A stretch of 64,000 nt of DNA, taken from NCBI GenBank assembly GCA_947069175.1, contig CAMTDV010000019.1, forward strand, positions 76,507,358 to 76,571,357, read 5' to 3'. Under the pieces are notes generated by a model. It saw only the letters and a list, made by a program, of their open reading frames with translations. It was not told the DNA's origin and did not search any database. Made by a program: the position numbers and the translations under genes. Positions 1 through 11,389 of this stretch are shown here, piece after piece. Position 1 is the first letter of the stretch, and the number at the start of each line of letters is the position of its first letter. This stretch comes from Scalesia atractyloides. Taxonomy: Eukaryota > Streptophyta > Magnoliopsida > Asterales > Asteraceae.

Positions 1-87
1 CTAACCTATTTAGTTAGTTTGCTTGTTATAATAAAGCTTGTTTTGTTTGATGTTCAAAACAAAAAAATAATTTCATTTGGCAACTAG

Positions 88-207
88 AGTTATGACATGT
101 TGCTCTCGTGATATGGTGTCTTGCTTATAAATGTGAGGTTGTGAGTTTAAATCCTTGCAAATACAACGTATAGGTAGAATCAAGGTGTATTTGCCGTTCA
201 AAAAAAA
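88..207 (+). repeat. Possible tRNA-derived SINE relic
   Basis: A tRNA-like head can be read: an A-box-like stretch around 108-122, then GTGAGTTTAAATCC around 140-153, which resembles a decayed B box (GGTTCRAATCC). About 45 bases later comes TTTGCCGTTC followed by an A-run, a plausible SINE tail. No target duplication was found. It could equally be a chance match or a decayed tRNA pseudogene. Confidence 0.33.
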
Positions 208-450
208 ACCTTGAGTTAATTTTTTTTCCGAGCAACATTTGGAACTAATCCAAATATCCAAGTAAGTCTTTACTGAGACGGGATGTCAACCATTCATATT
301 GATTTTGACGTCAGACCTGACTCACCAAAGAATACCATCAAAAAGGAATCCACCACTATGAAAAAACCATAACTTTACGAATTAAAGTCTAACAAATGTC
401 TTATTTTAAATTATCTTTACTTATTATAGGACTTTTTTTTATAAGTGATA
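208..450. other. Unassigned AT-rich DNA
   Basis: No coding signal, RNA gene or clear repeat is visible between the SINE-like relic and the Copia LTR. Confidence 0.5.
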
Positions 451-601
451 TGATCACACAAGCACAACGTAAATTAAGGAATGAATTATGTAATATTTTT
501 TTATAATCAATGTGTATTATTTGTCCTAGTATAGGACCTGAATGTATTCTATATATTGTATTCCCACATTCAATATTAGATTGGTGATTTGAGTCCTTAC
601 A
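451..601 (+). repeat. 5' LTR of the Copia element
   Basis: The sequence ends ...TCCTTACA directly before a primer-site-like motif. It matches the reverse complement of 5030-5172 over its whole length, with scattered differences. The start is uncertain: TG at 446 or 451 both fit. Confidence 0.65.
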
Positions 602-614
602 TGGTACCAGCCAA
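602..614 (+). promoter_or_regulatory. Degenerate primer binding site (tRNA-iMet type)
   Basis: TGGTACCAGCC immediately follows the LTR end and resembles the plant retroelement primer site TGGTATCAGAGC. Its position fits and the match is partial. Confidence 0.5.
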
Positions 615-756
615 TTAGGCGATCCCCACCTTCTCTACTCTCTCTCATCGACCTCCTTCTAACCTTACTTCTGCCGCAACCGTCCCCTGGCATCTTCCTC
701 AATCGATGCCACACCCATCCCTCTCCACTCTCTCCTACACATCATCCCTTTAAAAC

Positions 757-1475
757 TAATCTCCACCAACTATCTCGCATGGACTCAACAAGTCACGCTT
801 GTTTTTTTCCATGCAAAACCTTCTTGGCCATATCGACGGCACAACCAACATCCCATCTGAAACCGTAATTGAATCAGACAAACCAGTCTGGATCGTCGGT
901 TTGCATTCTCCTCCAATCCTCTCTCTCCGAGGAAGCCATGTCTGAGATCAAAGGTATTTCCAATGCTCACCCAATACGGCTTGCGCTGGAGACTGCCTAC
1001 AGTCAACGTTCTACTATCGAAGCACACGCTTCGTGATAATCTTCGCCTCTTAAAAAAGGATCCTCCACGGTCGTTGAGTTTGGTCGCAAGTTCAAGACCA
1101 TATGCGACCAATTCGCTGCCATAGGACACCCGGTTGCTGAAACTGATAAATGTCATTGGTTCTTATGCAGCCTTGACAACACCTTCGAGCAGTTTTCCAA
1201 GACCCATCGTGCCTTAGGCACTGCATCTTTCCGGGAACTCCTCTGGAAAGCCGAGAATCTGGAGACCTTCATGGCCTCCCTTCATAGCCAAACAGTCCCC
1301 CAAACAGACTTTGTTGTTCAACAATTGCGTTCTGGTAACCTTCACGTACTCCTTCAAGTTCTTCTTATGCTAATCGTGGTCGTCGGGTCGAGGATGTGGT
1401 GCAGGACGTGGTCGAGGAAAACGACCACCTCATTGTCAATCGTGTAGGAATGATGGCCACTATGCAAATATGTGT
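757..1475 (+). pseudogene. Copia gag remnant (UBN2-type, CCHC knuckle)
   Basis: The N-terminal Copia gag signature is readable (LISTNYLAWTQQV at about 757-795). A UBN2-like stretch follows at 1075-1270 (FKTICDQFAAIGHPV, then a leucine-rich helical region). A CCHC zinc knuckle, CQSCRNDGHYANMC, lies at about 1427-1468. Gag forms the particle and binds the element RNA. Frameshifts separate these blocks, and no single frame spans them. Confidence 0.75.
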
Positions 1476-1489
1476 TCAAATCTTACTTC

Positions 1490-2480
1490 TTAGGCGCAAC
1501 AGGCTCCCCTATTGATGCCAATCTGGCTCAATCCTTCGATGCTCAGTGCAGTGTCACTGAGGAATATCCTGATTGGACCCGTTACATAGGTGCGTCCCCA
1601 TATGAAACCCTTTGAAACTGGCCTTACTAATACCTCTGGCTCCTCCAGGAATGACTTTGTTCGTTTCGGGAATGGCCACACTCTACCAGTCACTAAAATT
1701 GGAACCGCACCCCTCACCAAAAATATCACTTTAAAAAATGTTTTAGATGTTCCACATCTTACAAAACGCCTCCTTTCAATTAGTAAACTTACAAATGACT
1801 CACCAGTTGATGTTTTGTTCTCTAATAACTTTTTTCACATTCAGGACCGAAAGACAAAGGAAATCCTGGCAAAGGGACATGTGAAAACGAGCTCTATAAC
1901 CTGCGTGAAGGCAATCAGGCTTTCATTGCTTCATACTCGAATCAGCATCTTAGGCCTCCTTTGAGCGTTGGCATGGTCGTCTGGGTCATGTGTCTTTTGA
2001 TATTATTTCTAGATTACATAAACTTGGTTCTTTATTTGTATCTTCTTTGTTACCCAAACCTAGTCTTTGTTCACCTTGCCATTTATCTAAAGCTCATCGT
2101 TTGCCTTTTGATTTAAATGATAGACGTGCTTTACATGCTTTAGATTTGATTCACTGTGATCTTTGGGGTCCTTCACCTTTACATCAACTAATGGTTACCG
2201 TTTCATGCTATATTTATTTATGATTATTCCCATTTCACATGGTTTTATCCGCTTAAACATAAATCTGACTTTTATGCCGCATTATTAATTTTCATCCCTT
2301 TTGTTCAAAACCAGTTATCCAAGAAAATTAAAATTTTTCAGAGTGACGGTGGAACTGAATTTACAAACACATAGAGTTCAAAAAAAATTCATGAACAAGG
2401 TATTCATCATCGCCTCTCTTGTCCTCATACGCCTAAACAAAATGGTCGTGCTAAACGTAAACATAGACATATTACTGAAA
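1490..2480 (+). pseudogene. Copia protease / GAG-pre-integrase / integrase remnant
   Basis: The protease region retains IGAS where the D-S/T-G-A active site is expected, so the catalytic Asp-Ser is lost. The stretch FVRFGNGHTLPV...LKNVLDVPHLTKRLLSISKL (about 1655-1795) is the typical GAG-pre-integrase region. Around 1968-2190 the HHCC zinc-finger segment of integrase is seen (HGRLGHVSF..., then CSPCHLSKAHRLPF and LIHCDLWGPSP). The catalytic core after 2200 is only partly readable (SDGGTEF-like around 2340) and contains stops. Confidence 0.75.
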
Positions 2481-3379
2481 CCGTCTAGCAATGTTATTTA
2501 ATTCTCATGCTCCAACCACCTTGTGAATGGATGCCTTTGCCTCAGCTACGTTCATCATCACCCACCTCCTAACTCCATTACTCGATTTCAAGTCTCCCTT
2601 GAAATCCTGTATGGTACTCCTCCCACATATTCCACATTTCGTGTTTTTGGGTGCCACGTCTTCCCTTACTTACGGGATTATGCGATAGCACTAACTATCA
2701 CCACGTAGCTCTGAGTGCATCTTCTATTGGTTATGATGCAAATTACAAAGGATACCGTTGTCTTGAACCCACCACTCATCGTGTTTGTGTCACCAGGCAT
2801 GCTAATTTGACGAGGACACCTACCCCTTTAGTGGCATCACCAAACCTATTGACGAGGCCACTCTCGTGTTCTCTGAGTTTGATGAATCGTTACCTCCTAC
2901 CCTTTACCAAACCGGCCACATATTCCCTCATACCATCTCCCACCAACACCTCATCTATCTCCAAACATCCCCATGCTCCTTTTGTCCTACGCACAATACC
3001 ATACCCCTTTCCCACTGATCACCATTCTACATCGACCCATACCTCACCCATTCCCATGGCCCAACATCAATCAAACCAACCATTCTTCTCCTCGGTCCAA
3101 CCTCAATCTGCCTAAACACACTCGGCCTAAACACAACCCGTAGTCAACCACGTCCCGAACACCAAACAGACCACAATCATCCAGCCCAATCTCCTCCTAC
3201 CAGCCCCATCCCTACGGCCCAACCACCCAGCCCATCACATACCGCTCCACTACCTCCAAACCAACCAACCCAGGATCATCTGATGAGCCGATGCCATCCT
3301 ATCCAACGAGGACGTGATCAAAAAATGGCATTTTCACACCAAAATATTATGCTAACTTGTCTTTATTTTCAGGACCTTT

Positions 3380-4056
3380 ACATTATGCTTTGCTTGCAGC
3401 TCATGACCCACGTGGTTACAAATCTGCAGCAAAACACGCTAAGTGGGTTAAGGCATAGAAGAGGAACTTGATGCCCTGCGTTCTAACAAAACCTAGGTAT
3501 TTGTTCCTTGTCCTACAGGTGCTAATATTGTTGGTTCAAAATGGATTTTCAGGACAAAGTACAAGGCGGATGGCTCTATTGATCGTTACAAGGCTTCGTC
3601 TTATTGCACAGGGTTTCACACAAGTTCCAGGACTTGATTTCTCTCATACTTTCATCCCATGGTAAAAGCTTCTACAGTTCGTGTTGTTCTCTCCCTTGCT
3701 ACTATTTATAGTTGGCCTCTTCATCAACTGGATGTTCGCAATGTCTTTCTAAATGGGAATTTAACTGAAACATATACATGGAGCAACCAATTGGTTTTAT
3801 TGATTCCAAATTCCCAAATCACTTTGTTGTTTGTAGAATCTCTTTATGGTTTAAAACAGGCCGACGTGTCTGTTTCAGCGTCTCAGCAAATTTTTTGCTT
3901 TCTAATGGTTTTGTGTGCAGTCAAGCAGATACATCATTGTTTATTTTCAAGAAAGGGACTGCTTTGATTTATCTGCTTGTTTACGTGGGCGACACTGGTA
4001 CTGATTTCTCACTTATTCAGATCTTTGTTTCACGCCTTCATAAGGAATTTTCAGTT
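3380..4056 (+). pseudogene. Copia reverse transcriptase remnant, truncated
   Basis: RT blocks are readable across three frames: WVKA.EEELDALRSN (about 3447), NIVGSKWIFRTKYKADGSID (3527-3585), LHQLDVRNVFLNGNL (3718-3765), LYGLKQA (3843) and LLVYVGDTG (3975-4002). The last corresponds to the YVDD active site but has Gly for the first Asp. Homology stops at HKEFSVK (about 4055), where an inverted repeat begins. RNase H is absent. Confidence 0.8.
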
Positions 4057-4078
4057 AAACAAAGATCTGAATAAGTGA
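4009..4078. repeat. Perfect 22-bp inverted repeat at the RT breakpoint
   Basis: Arms at 4009-4030 and 4057-4078 are exact reverse complements with a 26-base spacer. The similarity extends weakly outward (ACTGGTA near 3994 and TACCAGT at 4084-4090). The left arm is normal RT coding sequence. The right arm replaces the expected continuation, so it looks like a foldback duplication. Confidence 0.9.
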
Positions 4079-4090
4079 GGTCATACCAGT

Positions 4091-5029
4091 TAAAAGCTAA
4101 TGATGCGAATTGTAAGAGCTCATTCTCTACGAATGTGATTATTTCTAAAACAATGAGAAGCGCAAGATGATCTCTTACATAAAGAAATTGAGAAAACCCC
4201 TTTTTTGTATATCATTTTATAAATTACGATTCACGAGCAACGATCTTTACAAAACTAAATAGGTGCAACTAAAAAAAAACAACTCTTTATTGAAGACAAA
4301 TTAACATCACACAAACTATTATTTATTCACAAAGGCACAAGCTACACCTAATCATTCAACTTATTTATGCATGAATATTTCCCTTACCCTTAACTCTTAT
4401 TTATTTGAAGGGTTGCACTTGAATTGAACGTTTAGTGAACAGTTTGTAAATTGTTCGATGAAAAGTTCGTTTGTGTTCGTTCGTTTACTAAATGAACGAA
4501 TGCGAACAAGAAATTTCGTTATTTTAATTAAATGAACGAACATGAAGAAAGACCGCGTTCGTTCATTTATGTTCGTGAATGTTTGGTAACGTGTTCATTT
4601 ATTTTCAATTTTTTTAACGACGTTCGTTTGTTTTCAATAGTTCATTAGTTTTTTAATTTTTTATGATTTATTAAAATACTTCAAATTTAAACAAATAAAA
4701 TATTTAATAAGTATCAATGTATTATATATTTTTTTATGAACAATTGTTTGCGTTCATTTATTTTCATTTGTGTTAATGAACATTAGTTTATGTTCGTGAA
4801 CATTCGTTATCTAAAGTTAATAAACGAAACACGAACACGCTCATTTCATTAATGAACGAACACGAATATAAAATCTTTTGGTAACATTCATCAACACACA
4901 TATTTTCTTAACAAGTGAACACAAAAAAAAATCGTTCATAAACAAGGACTTCTTCGTATTATTCGGTTTGTTTGCATCCTATTTATTTGTATTTAATTCA
5001 TAATTAAAGTTCCCTAAAAATATGATATC
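4091..5029. repeat. Unclassified AT-rich DNA with many GTTCGTTCATTTA-type palindromic words
   Basis: No gene is visible. From about 4425 to 4940 the words GTTCGTT, TGAACGAA and GTTCATTTA recur many times in both orientations, which would fold extensively. This resembles a degenerate foldback or MITE-like repeat, but no terminal inverted repeats or target duplication could be defined. Confidence 0.5.
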
Positions 5030-5172
5030 TGTAAGGACTTAAATCACCAATCTCATATTGAATGTGAGAATACAATATTAGAATACATTCATGTCCTATA
5101 TAGGAAACAAACAATACACCTTGATTACAAAATAATATTACATAATTCATTCCTTAATTCACGTTGTGATGA
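5030..5172 (-). repeat. Inverted copy of the Copia LTR
   Basis: The sequence starts TGTAAGGACTT and aligns along its length with the reverse complement of the LTR at 451-601, including the shared stretch ending CATTCCTTAATT. It sits in inverted orientation at the far end of the element, where a direct LTR would normally be. Confidence 0.8.
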
Positions 5173-5178
5173 TACCCC

Positions 5179-6849
5179 TGATGTATTGTAAAATACATCG
5201 GTTATTCGTGTTTAGTTTGAATAGTTTTTCGTTAGTCTTAGTTTCGTTTTCCGTAGAATAGTTAGTCTTTTGATCCAATTGCGTTTTGCAGGTCGTATGA
5301 GCTTAAAGTAGCTGAAAAGCGTGAAAATTGAGTAGAAATACGAATTGGTTAATTCCTGGAACGAATTGGAGGGCTCGGGAGCTGAAACGAATTAAAATTC
5401 TAGAAAGTTGAGCTTCTGGCGGGCCGCGAATGGTTAGGCTAATGCCTCTCGCCACTCGCGAGAGGCTAATAAAGTGATGACGTCATTTATGCGGTCGCGG
5501 GCCGCGGACTAGAAGGTCAATACCCTCTCGCGGCCGGCGAGAGGGTGTCATCTGCAGATGGGTTCGTGGATAAGCTGAATTTTGGGGTATAAAAGCAAAT
5601 TTGATTCATTATGAAACCCTAACTACGAAATTATGAGACAACTTGGGGCGAATTTGGAGCATTGTTGGAGTAATCCGGAGTAGCAAAAGCATTTGGTTGA
5701 AGATCATCACGTGTAGCAACTTCGGGTCGTCATTCTGTTTGTGTTCTATTTGCTATTGATCTTTATTATGTCTTGCATACTTGAAATTACTTTGTTTGGT
5801 TTTGTTTCCATGACTTTAGCTGGCTTAAATCGTTTTAACTACCTAGATTAGATAATGACTGAATAAAGTTTCGATTTTTACTTTGGATTTGATGATTTGT
5901 GAGGATTGTTTATGAACTGTAATAGACCTATCTATCAATTGGATGTGTTTGCGTATTTGATCTTGTTTAGTTGTTGTTTGTTGCTTTACATGAATCTTGG
6001 TGACGGTCTATATCACGGAATAGATGCATGTTAGGTTTTAGCTTTTGGTGACTGTCTATATCACATAAGAAAGCTAGAGTCTTTAGGGTGAAACCGCGGA
6101 ATTAAACCTTAAAAGTGATAATTGGTAACTTAATAAAATCAGATATTCTACTAATCATCAATAGCTGCAAGGTGGAGGTTATTGCTAGGTCTAAGTCATT
6201 AAGCCGAAAGGTAGGAGCTTTTTAGGAAGTAAACCCATTGGACTATTGTCTAGCAAGTCCAATTGAGAAAACGAATTTATCCTTGGTTAGATCTCGACAG
6301 GGAGTGAGCCTCATAGGATACTTTCATAAACCCATTAGGTGTCTGGAAAAGAGTCTAATAACTGGTGGTTCAACAACCTTAAGGGAGCTATAGTGTGCTT
6401 TTGAGAAGGGTCAGAGGTCCTATTAGATATCCAGAGGTGAGAATATAAAGATCCCGGTTCCTCATTAATCAACTTCCAAGTAAAATCGTTATTAAAAATC
6501 AGTCAGGATTCTAGTCTAGGTAGTCTTTTCATCATCTGAGTAAAACCCAAGTCTAGTTCGTATTTTTAGTTAATTTAGTTTAATCAGTTACTTTTACTTG
6601 CGTTCTTTAGGAATTGTTAGAAAACCCTCCATCAAACATTAAATCATTTTAGTCCGTGTCAGTCAGAGTCTTAATTAAGTAATTAGTTCAATCAGTAGAG
6701 TCTCGTGGGTTCGATATCCGGACTTACTTTAGCTATACTAGAGTCGATCGGTACACTTGCGTTAGTAGTTTCAATGAGTCTAGAGTATTATTTGAGTCTA
6801 GATTTAGGTTAATTTTAGTTGTTTTTATTAAACTACTTTTAGCACATCA
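5179..6849 (+). repeat. Athila 5' LTR (1671 bp)
   Basis: It aligns with 16743-18014. Termini TGATGT/ACATCA form a 6-bp inverted repeat, and the first 20 bases themselves fold (GATGTATT...AATACATC). A GC-rich segment at 5415-5550 holds two hairpins (CTCTCGCCACTCGCGAGAG and CTCTCGCGGCCGGCGAGAG), both retained in altered form in the 3' LTR. About 415 bp (roughly 6201-6616) is present here and deleted from the 3' LTR. Confidence 0.92.
5478..5594 (+). promoter_or_regulatory. Athila LTR promoter: TGACGTCA element and TATA box
   Basis: TATAAAA is at 5588-5594, and a perfect TGACGTCA palindrome (the bZIP/TGA-factor core) at 5478-5485, about 105 bp upstream. Both are retained in the 3' LTR (TGACGTCA 17041-17048, TATAAAA 17150-17156), while the GC hairpins between them have drifted. 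Confidence 0.65.
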
Positions 6850-6855
6850 AGTTTT

Positions 6856-6873
6856 TGGCGCCATTGCCGGGGA
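6856..6873 (+). promoter_or_regulatory. Primer binding site, tRNA-Asp type
   Basis: TGGCGCCATTGCCGGGGA begins six bases after the LTR end. It differs by one base from the complement of a plant tRNA-Asp 3' end, the usual Athila primer. Confidence 0.9.
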
Positions 6874-7031
6874 CTCTTGGCGATTGCGTTAGTTACTTTG
6901 TTTTGACTTGCGTGATATCATACGTGCTACGTGTTTGAGTCGTAGGAGTCTATTATAATATACGTTTTCTTTTTGTTTGTGTCGAGTCGTTTTAGAGTCT
7001 TCTTACTTGTTTGTTTTTGGTTTTTCAGTGG

Positions 7032-8778
7032 ATGCCCCATACACGTTCGCAAGGTCCTCCGCCGAAGCCACCTACGGACAAGTCATCCTTCTCGTCTTCT
7101 TCGTTAAGGTTTGTACTCCATTACCATCATCTTCCACCCGTTCTAACTCTACACCCCAATCTAAACTACCGAACTTTGACTTCACCCCGAAGTCTTCCCC
7201 AGAAAATTCCCCACCGCCTTCCTGTCCCCAAAGCCACACACCCGTTTTCCAAATGGCCAACCGAACCGTTTACCAACAAGCCAACACCGGTTTCACCGGT
7301 GCGAACTCACCCATCACCCTTCCCGAAATCACCAACAAAAATCATGGCAGATCCCATCCTATATCATGACCGCTATTACCAACTCTTGTCAATTCCACGG
7401 TGTGAGGATGAGGATACGCCGGCCCACATCAACCGCATCACCCGTCTTTGTGGCACTTTCTCTATTGAAGGTATCAACCTTGATGCCCGTTACCTACAGG
7501 TCTTCCCATTCTCGCTTGCTGGCCGCGCAGCCATCTAGGTTTGATTCGCAGCCAGCAGGTTCTTTCACCACCTGGGTAGGTTTACGGGATGCTTTCTTAG
7601 CCAAGTATTATCCACCCGCCAAAGCATCCCGCATACGCGATCAGATTCATTCCTTCCGAATGGAGCCTGATGAGCCGTATCACCTAGCCATGGAGAGGTT
7701 CCAAACCCTACTTGCTCGTTGTTCACAGCATGGCTTGTCAGATTGGGCGCTTTGTATAGAAGTTCTACAATGGTCACACCCCGAGATCCGAGCCCGGTTT
7801 GACACTTCAGTTGGGGGGCAACTTATGGGCAAGAAATGACAGTTGAGTGTAAGATTGTTTGAGAGTTTTGCCCACTCTGATATGGAGTATAGCACCGCCG
7901 GAAGGAATTCCATTCCTATTACCAGCACCTCTTCGACTACTCGAGGGGTGAACCAAGTCGGCTTGGATTCGACGGTGGCTGCTGCGCTAGACCGGATGGA
8001 GAAGACTTTTAAAGGAGCTTTATGAGATTAAGAAAAAAGTCGATAGGTGTGAGGTTTGTCGAGGGCCACGATACCATAGATTAACCCACCATTACGTTAG
8101 AGCATGTAGAGTTCATAGCCGGTAGAATAGGGGTCAGTTCAACAACAATTCCAATTATAACCCTAACTTGCGAAACAATAATAATACCAACTTCCGCTTT
8201 CCGGTAATCCTCCTGGTTTTCCATCTGGTCAATATCAAAATAGGGGGCAGGGTTTGTTCACTAGCTTAGGTTCGGGGCAACAGGGTCAGTTTAGTAATTC
8301 GGGGACGAGTCAAGAGGGTCAGGGTAGTGAAAAGAGTTCAGATATTAGTAGGATCGAGGAGATGTTTGCTCAAATTATGGTTAAGGATCAAGCCACTCAG
8401 AAAGCCTTGACTGATCTTAATGGTTTCGTGAAGAATCAAGAGCAATTAAATAAAAATCAAGAACTTCACAATAAAAATCAACAGGCTGCACTCTTAGATC
8501 TTCAAAGATAGTTAAGTGGTCTTTCCAAACAGTTGCAAGAATACCTCATGGCCAGTTCTCGGGTAACACCTACCAAAACCCGACTAATCATTCGGCCAAG
8601 GCCATAACTACTAGGAGTGGTAGGAACTTAGGAGAGGTAGTTAGAGAGAGTGTAGAGATAGAAAGTGAGGAGGAGGTTGACGAGGAGATAGAGATGGAAG
8701 CTCCCGGTAAGGTGCACGATAGGCTATTCCCAGCAAGTACCGCACAAACCGAGGAGCCACAAGTAGAAAAAGAGTAGA
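7032..8778 (+). pseudogene. gag: Athila gag
   Basis: The protein starts at MPHTRSQGPP. Conserved gag blocks follow: AHINRITRLCGTFSIEGI, LDARYLQVFPFSLAGRAAI, then after a one-base insertion near 7537 WFDSQPAGSFTTWVGLRDAF, LAKYYPPAKASRIRDQI and ERFQTLLARCSQHGL. This is the retrotransposon gag domain, which assembles the particle. A stop at 7837 is followed in the same frame by RNA-binding linker sequence to about 8025, then a frameshift into a zinc-knuckle remnant (CEVCRGPRYHRLTHH) at about 8050. The C-terminal part (8254-8778) is a Gln/Asn-rich coiled-coil-like stretch (QEQLNKNQELHNKNQQ) and an acidic tail. At least three frame breaks occur. ATG 7032 was chosen because it begins the conserved frame just after a TTTTTCAG tract. 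Confidence 0.85.
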
Positions 8779-8809
8779 GAAATAACCAGTAGGAGTCAAG
8801 CCACCCCCT

Positions 8810-9640
8810 TTGGTTGATCATTCGTGCGTTCCGTATCCCGCCCACCTCAAAGACCTTCTTAAGCGAAAAGATAGGGTAGGTGAGTTGTCTAACATTCCGT
8901 TGACCGGTGGTTGTTCGGCGGTGGTTTTGAAAAAGCTACCGGAGAAACTAACCGACCCGGGCACATTCACCATTCCGTGTTTTTTCGGGGGCGCCGTCGC
9001 CCCCGCAAATGCTCTAGCCGATTTAGGAGCTAGTATCAACTTGATGCCATTCTCACTCTATGAGCGTTTAGGTCTAGGAGATCTTACACCCACGCGCATG
9101 TCGTTATCATTAGTCGATCGTTCGGTCAAATATCCTTAGGGTATCATCGATAATCTCTTAGTCAAGGTCGATAAGTTTGTTTTTCTAGTTGATTTTGTTG
9201 TACTCGACATGGAGGCCGATGAAAAGGTCTCAATCATTCTAGGACGTCCATTCCTTCAAACCGCCAAGGAAATCATTGATGTCTATGACAACAAGATTTC
9301 ACTTCGTGCGGGTGACGAAATCGTCACATTCGAGATCGATAGAGCCATGCAACACCCTAGTGGTAGTGACGATCATAGCGGCCCGTGTCATTCTGTTTAC
9401 TTCTTAGATTCCTTCATGTCATGTGTTGATCAGTGTGTTAGTTACATTAGAGGGGGTGATCTAGTGGGTAGAGAGGAGATTGAGTTTGAGAGTGAGGATG
9501 AGGAAGTTGGAGATGATCCGGAGTGGATCCCGGAAACGTTAGAGTTGTGTGTGGTTAGAGATGAGGTGGAGAGTAAACCCTTGGAGTTGGCACCCTTAGA
9601 GCTTAAGGTTCTTCCATCCCGTCTGAGTATGCCTTCTTAG
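8810..9640 (+). pseudogene. Athila aspartic protease region
   Basis: A retropepsin-like domain cleaves the gag-pol polyprotein. The frame reads LKKLPEKLTDPGTFTIPCFF, then the active-site block ALADLGASINLMPFSLYERL (DLGAS in place of DSGA/DTGA, normal for Athila). After a single in-frame stop at 9137 it continues with FVVLDMEADEKVSIILGRPFL and an acidic linker. Apart from that stop the 830 bases remain in one frame. The region upstream (8511-8809) belongs to the gag-protease linker. Confidence 0.85.
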
Positions 9641-9654
9641 GAGAGGAGTCTAGT

Positions 9655-11200
9655 TTGCCCATCATCATATCTTCTAAGTTGACGGAGGAGGAGAAGGGTA
9701 GGTTAGTTAAGGTGCATCGGGAGCACAAAGATGCCATAGCTTGGAGATTGTCCGATATCAAGGGGATTAGCCCCACGTTTTGCACACACCGGATTCTCAT
9801 GGAAGACGAATTCAAACCGGTAGTGCAACCTCAAAGGCGTCTAAATCCTAACATGAAAGAGGTGGTTAGGAAGGAGGTAATTAAGTTGATGGAGGCCTTG
9901 CAAATTTATCCTATATCCGATTCCTCGTGGATTAGCCCCACCCAAGTCGACCCCAAGAAGGGAGGGATGACCGTGATCATGAATGAGAAGAATGAGCTTA
10001 TTCCTTCTCGTACGGTCACTGGTTGGCGTGTGTGTATTGACTACCGTAAGCTCAATGACGCCACCCAGAAGGACCATTTTCCTCTACCGTTCATTGATCA
10101 AATGATCAAGCGTCTCGCGGGTCGTCAATTCTATTGCTTTCTAGATGGTTTTCCGGTTATTTCCAAATCCCAATCGCCCCGAAGGACCAAGAGAAAACTA
10201 CTTTTACATGTCCTTATGGCACATATGCCTACCGACGCATGCCCTTCGGATTATGTAATGCGTTGGCTACCTTTCAGCGGTGCATGGTCGCCATCATTCA
10301 AGACATGGTTGAGAGTTCTATGGAAGTCTTTATGGATGACTTCTTGGTCTACGGTGATTATTTTGACCATTGTTTAGGTAATTTAGAGCGGATGATAAAA
10401 GGTGCATAGAGACGAAATTGATGTTGAATTGGGAAAAGTGTCACTTTATGGTGACGGAAGGGATTGTGTTGGGACAAAAAATCTCGAGAGTAGGGATAGA
10501 GGTCGATAGGGCCAAGATAGATACCATCAGTCGTTTACCTCCACCTACCAATGTCAAATCGCTTAGGAGTTTTCTTGGTCATGCGGGTTTCTATAGGCGT
10601 TTCATTAAGGATTTCTCTAAGATCACACGCCCCATGACCCATCTTTGGAGAAAATTCGTTCCTTTCTTCTTCGACGAGGAGTGTCTTAAAGCTTTTACCT
10701 TTTTGAAGGAGAAGCTTTCTAGTGCCCCTATTCTTATCTCGCCCGACTGGAGCTTACCGTTCGAGCTTATGTGCGATGCGAGTGACTATGCCGTAGGTGC
10801 GGTTTTAGGACAAAGAAGGGATAAGCACTTTCATCCAATTTACTACGCGAGCAAAACGTTAAATGATCTCAAGAAAACTACACCACCACGGAGAAAGAGC
10901 TCTTAGCCGTAGTATTCGCTTTCGATAAATTCCGTTTTATCTCGTGCTTTCCAAAACCGTCGTTTTTACCGACCATTCCGCCTTGCGTTTTCTCTTCCAA
11001 AAGAAAGACGCTAAACCCAGACTTATCCGGTGGATACTATTGCTTTTCGAGTTTGAAATTGAGATTAGAGACAAAAAAGGGGGCCGATAATTTAGCCGCC
11101 GATCACTTATCATGGTTAGAGGATCCGAATAGAGAGGAGATTCGTGAGGAGGCGATAGGAGATAGGTTCCCTCACGAAACCATAGATTTTGTAGAGGTGG
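9655..11200 (+). pseudogene. pol: Athila reverse transcriptase and RNase H
   Basis: RT copies element RNA into DNA and RNase H removes the RNA strand. RT blocks: HKDAIAWRLSDIKGISPTFC, RVCIDYRKLNDATQKDHFPLPF and YCFLDGF (first catalytic Asp). After a one-base loss at about 10147 comes SGYFQIPIAPKDQEKTTFTCPYGTYAYRRMPFGLCNA, then VFMDDFLVYG carrying the catalytic Asp pair. A further frame change at about 10405 leads into the connection domain (LRSFLGHAGFYRRFIKDFS). RNase H starts at LMCDASDYAVGAVLGQ, and after another break near 10880 continues as TEKELLAVVFAFDKFRF...FTDHSALRFLF. The catalytic motifs survive, but the frame is broken at least four times. Confidence 0.9.
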
Positions 11201-11389
11201 AGAGAGGGGTTGCCTTGGTTTAGTGACCTAGCAAATTATGTGGCTAATGGGTATTGTCATGGGGGGTATGAATGCTCAACACAAGAAGAAGTTGTTTAGG
11301 GACGCGAGGAAGTACATATGGGATGACCCGTTCCTTTTTTGGATAGGTAGTGATCGAGTTCTTAGGAGGTGCTCCCGAGAGAGGAAGGT

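Larger units (their letters stand above)
451..4090 (+). mobile_element. Decayed Ty1/Copia retrotransposon
   Basis: Remnants run in Copia order: gag, protease, integrase, then reverse transcriptase. Integrase before RT distinguishes Copia from gypsy. A short LTR (about 150 bp) ends in CA at 600-601, and a degenerate tRNA-Met primer site follows. All reading frames carry stops and frameshifts. RNase H and a direct 3' LTR are missing. The sequence breaks inside RT at about 4056 in a 22-bp inverted repeat, and an inverted copy of the LTR lies at 5030-5172. The element is old and non-functional. Confidence 0.85.
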
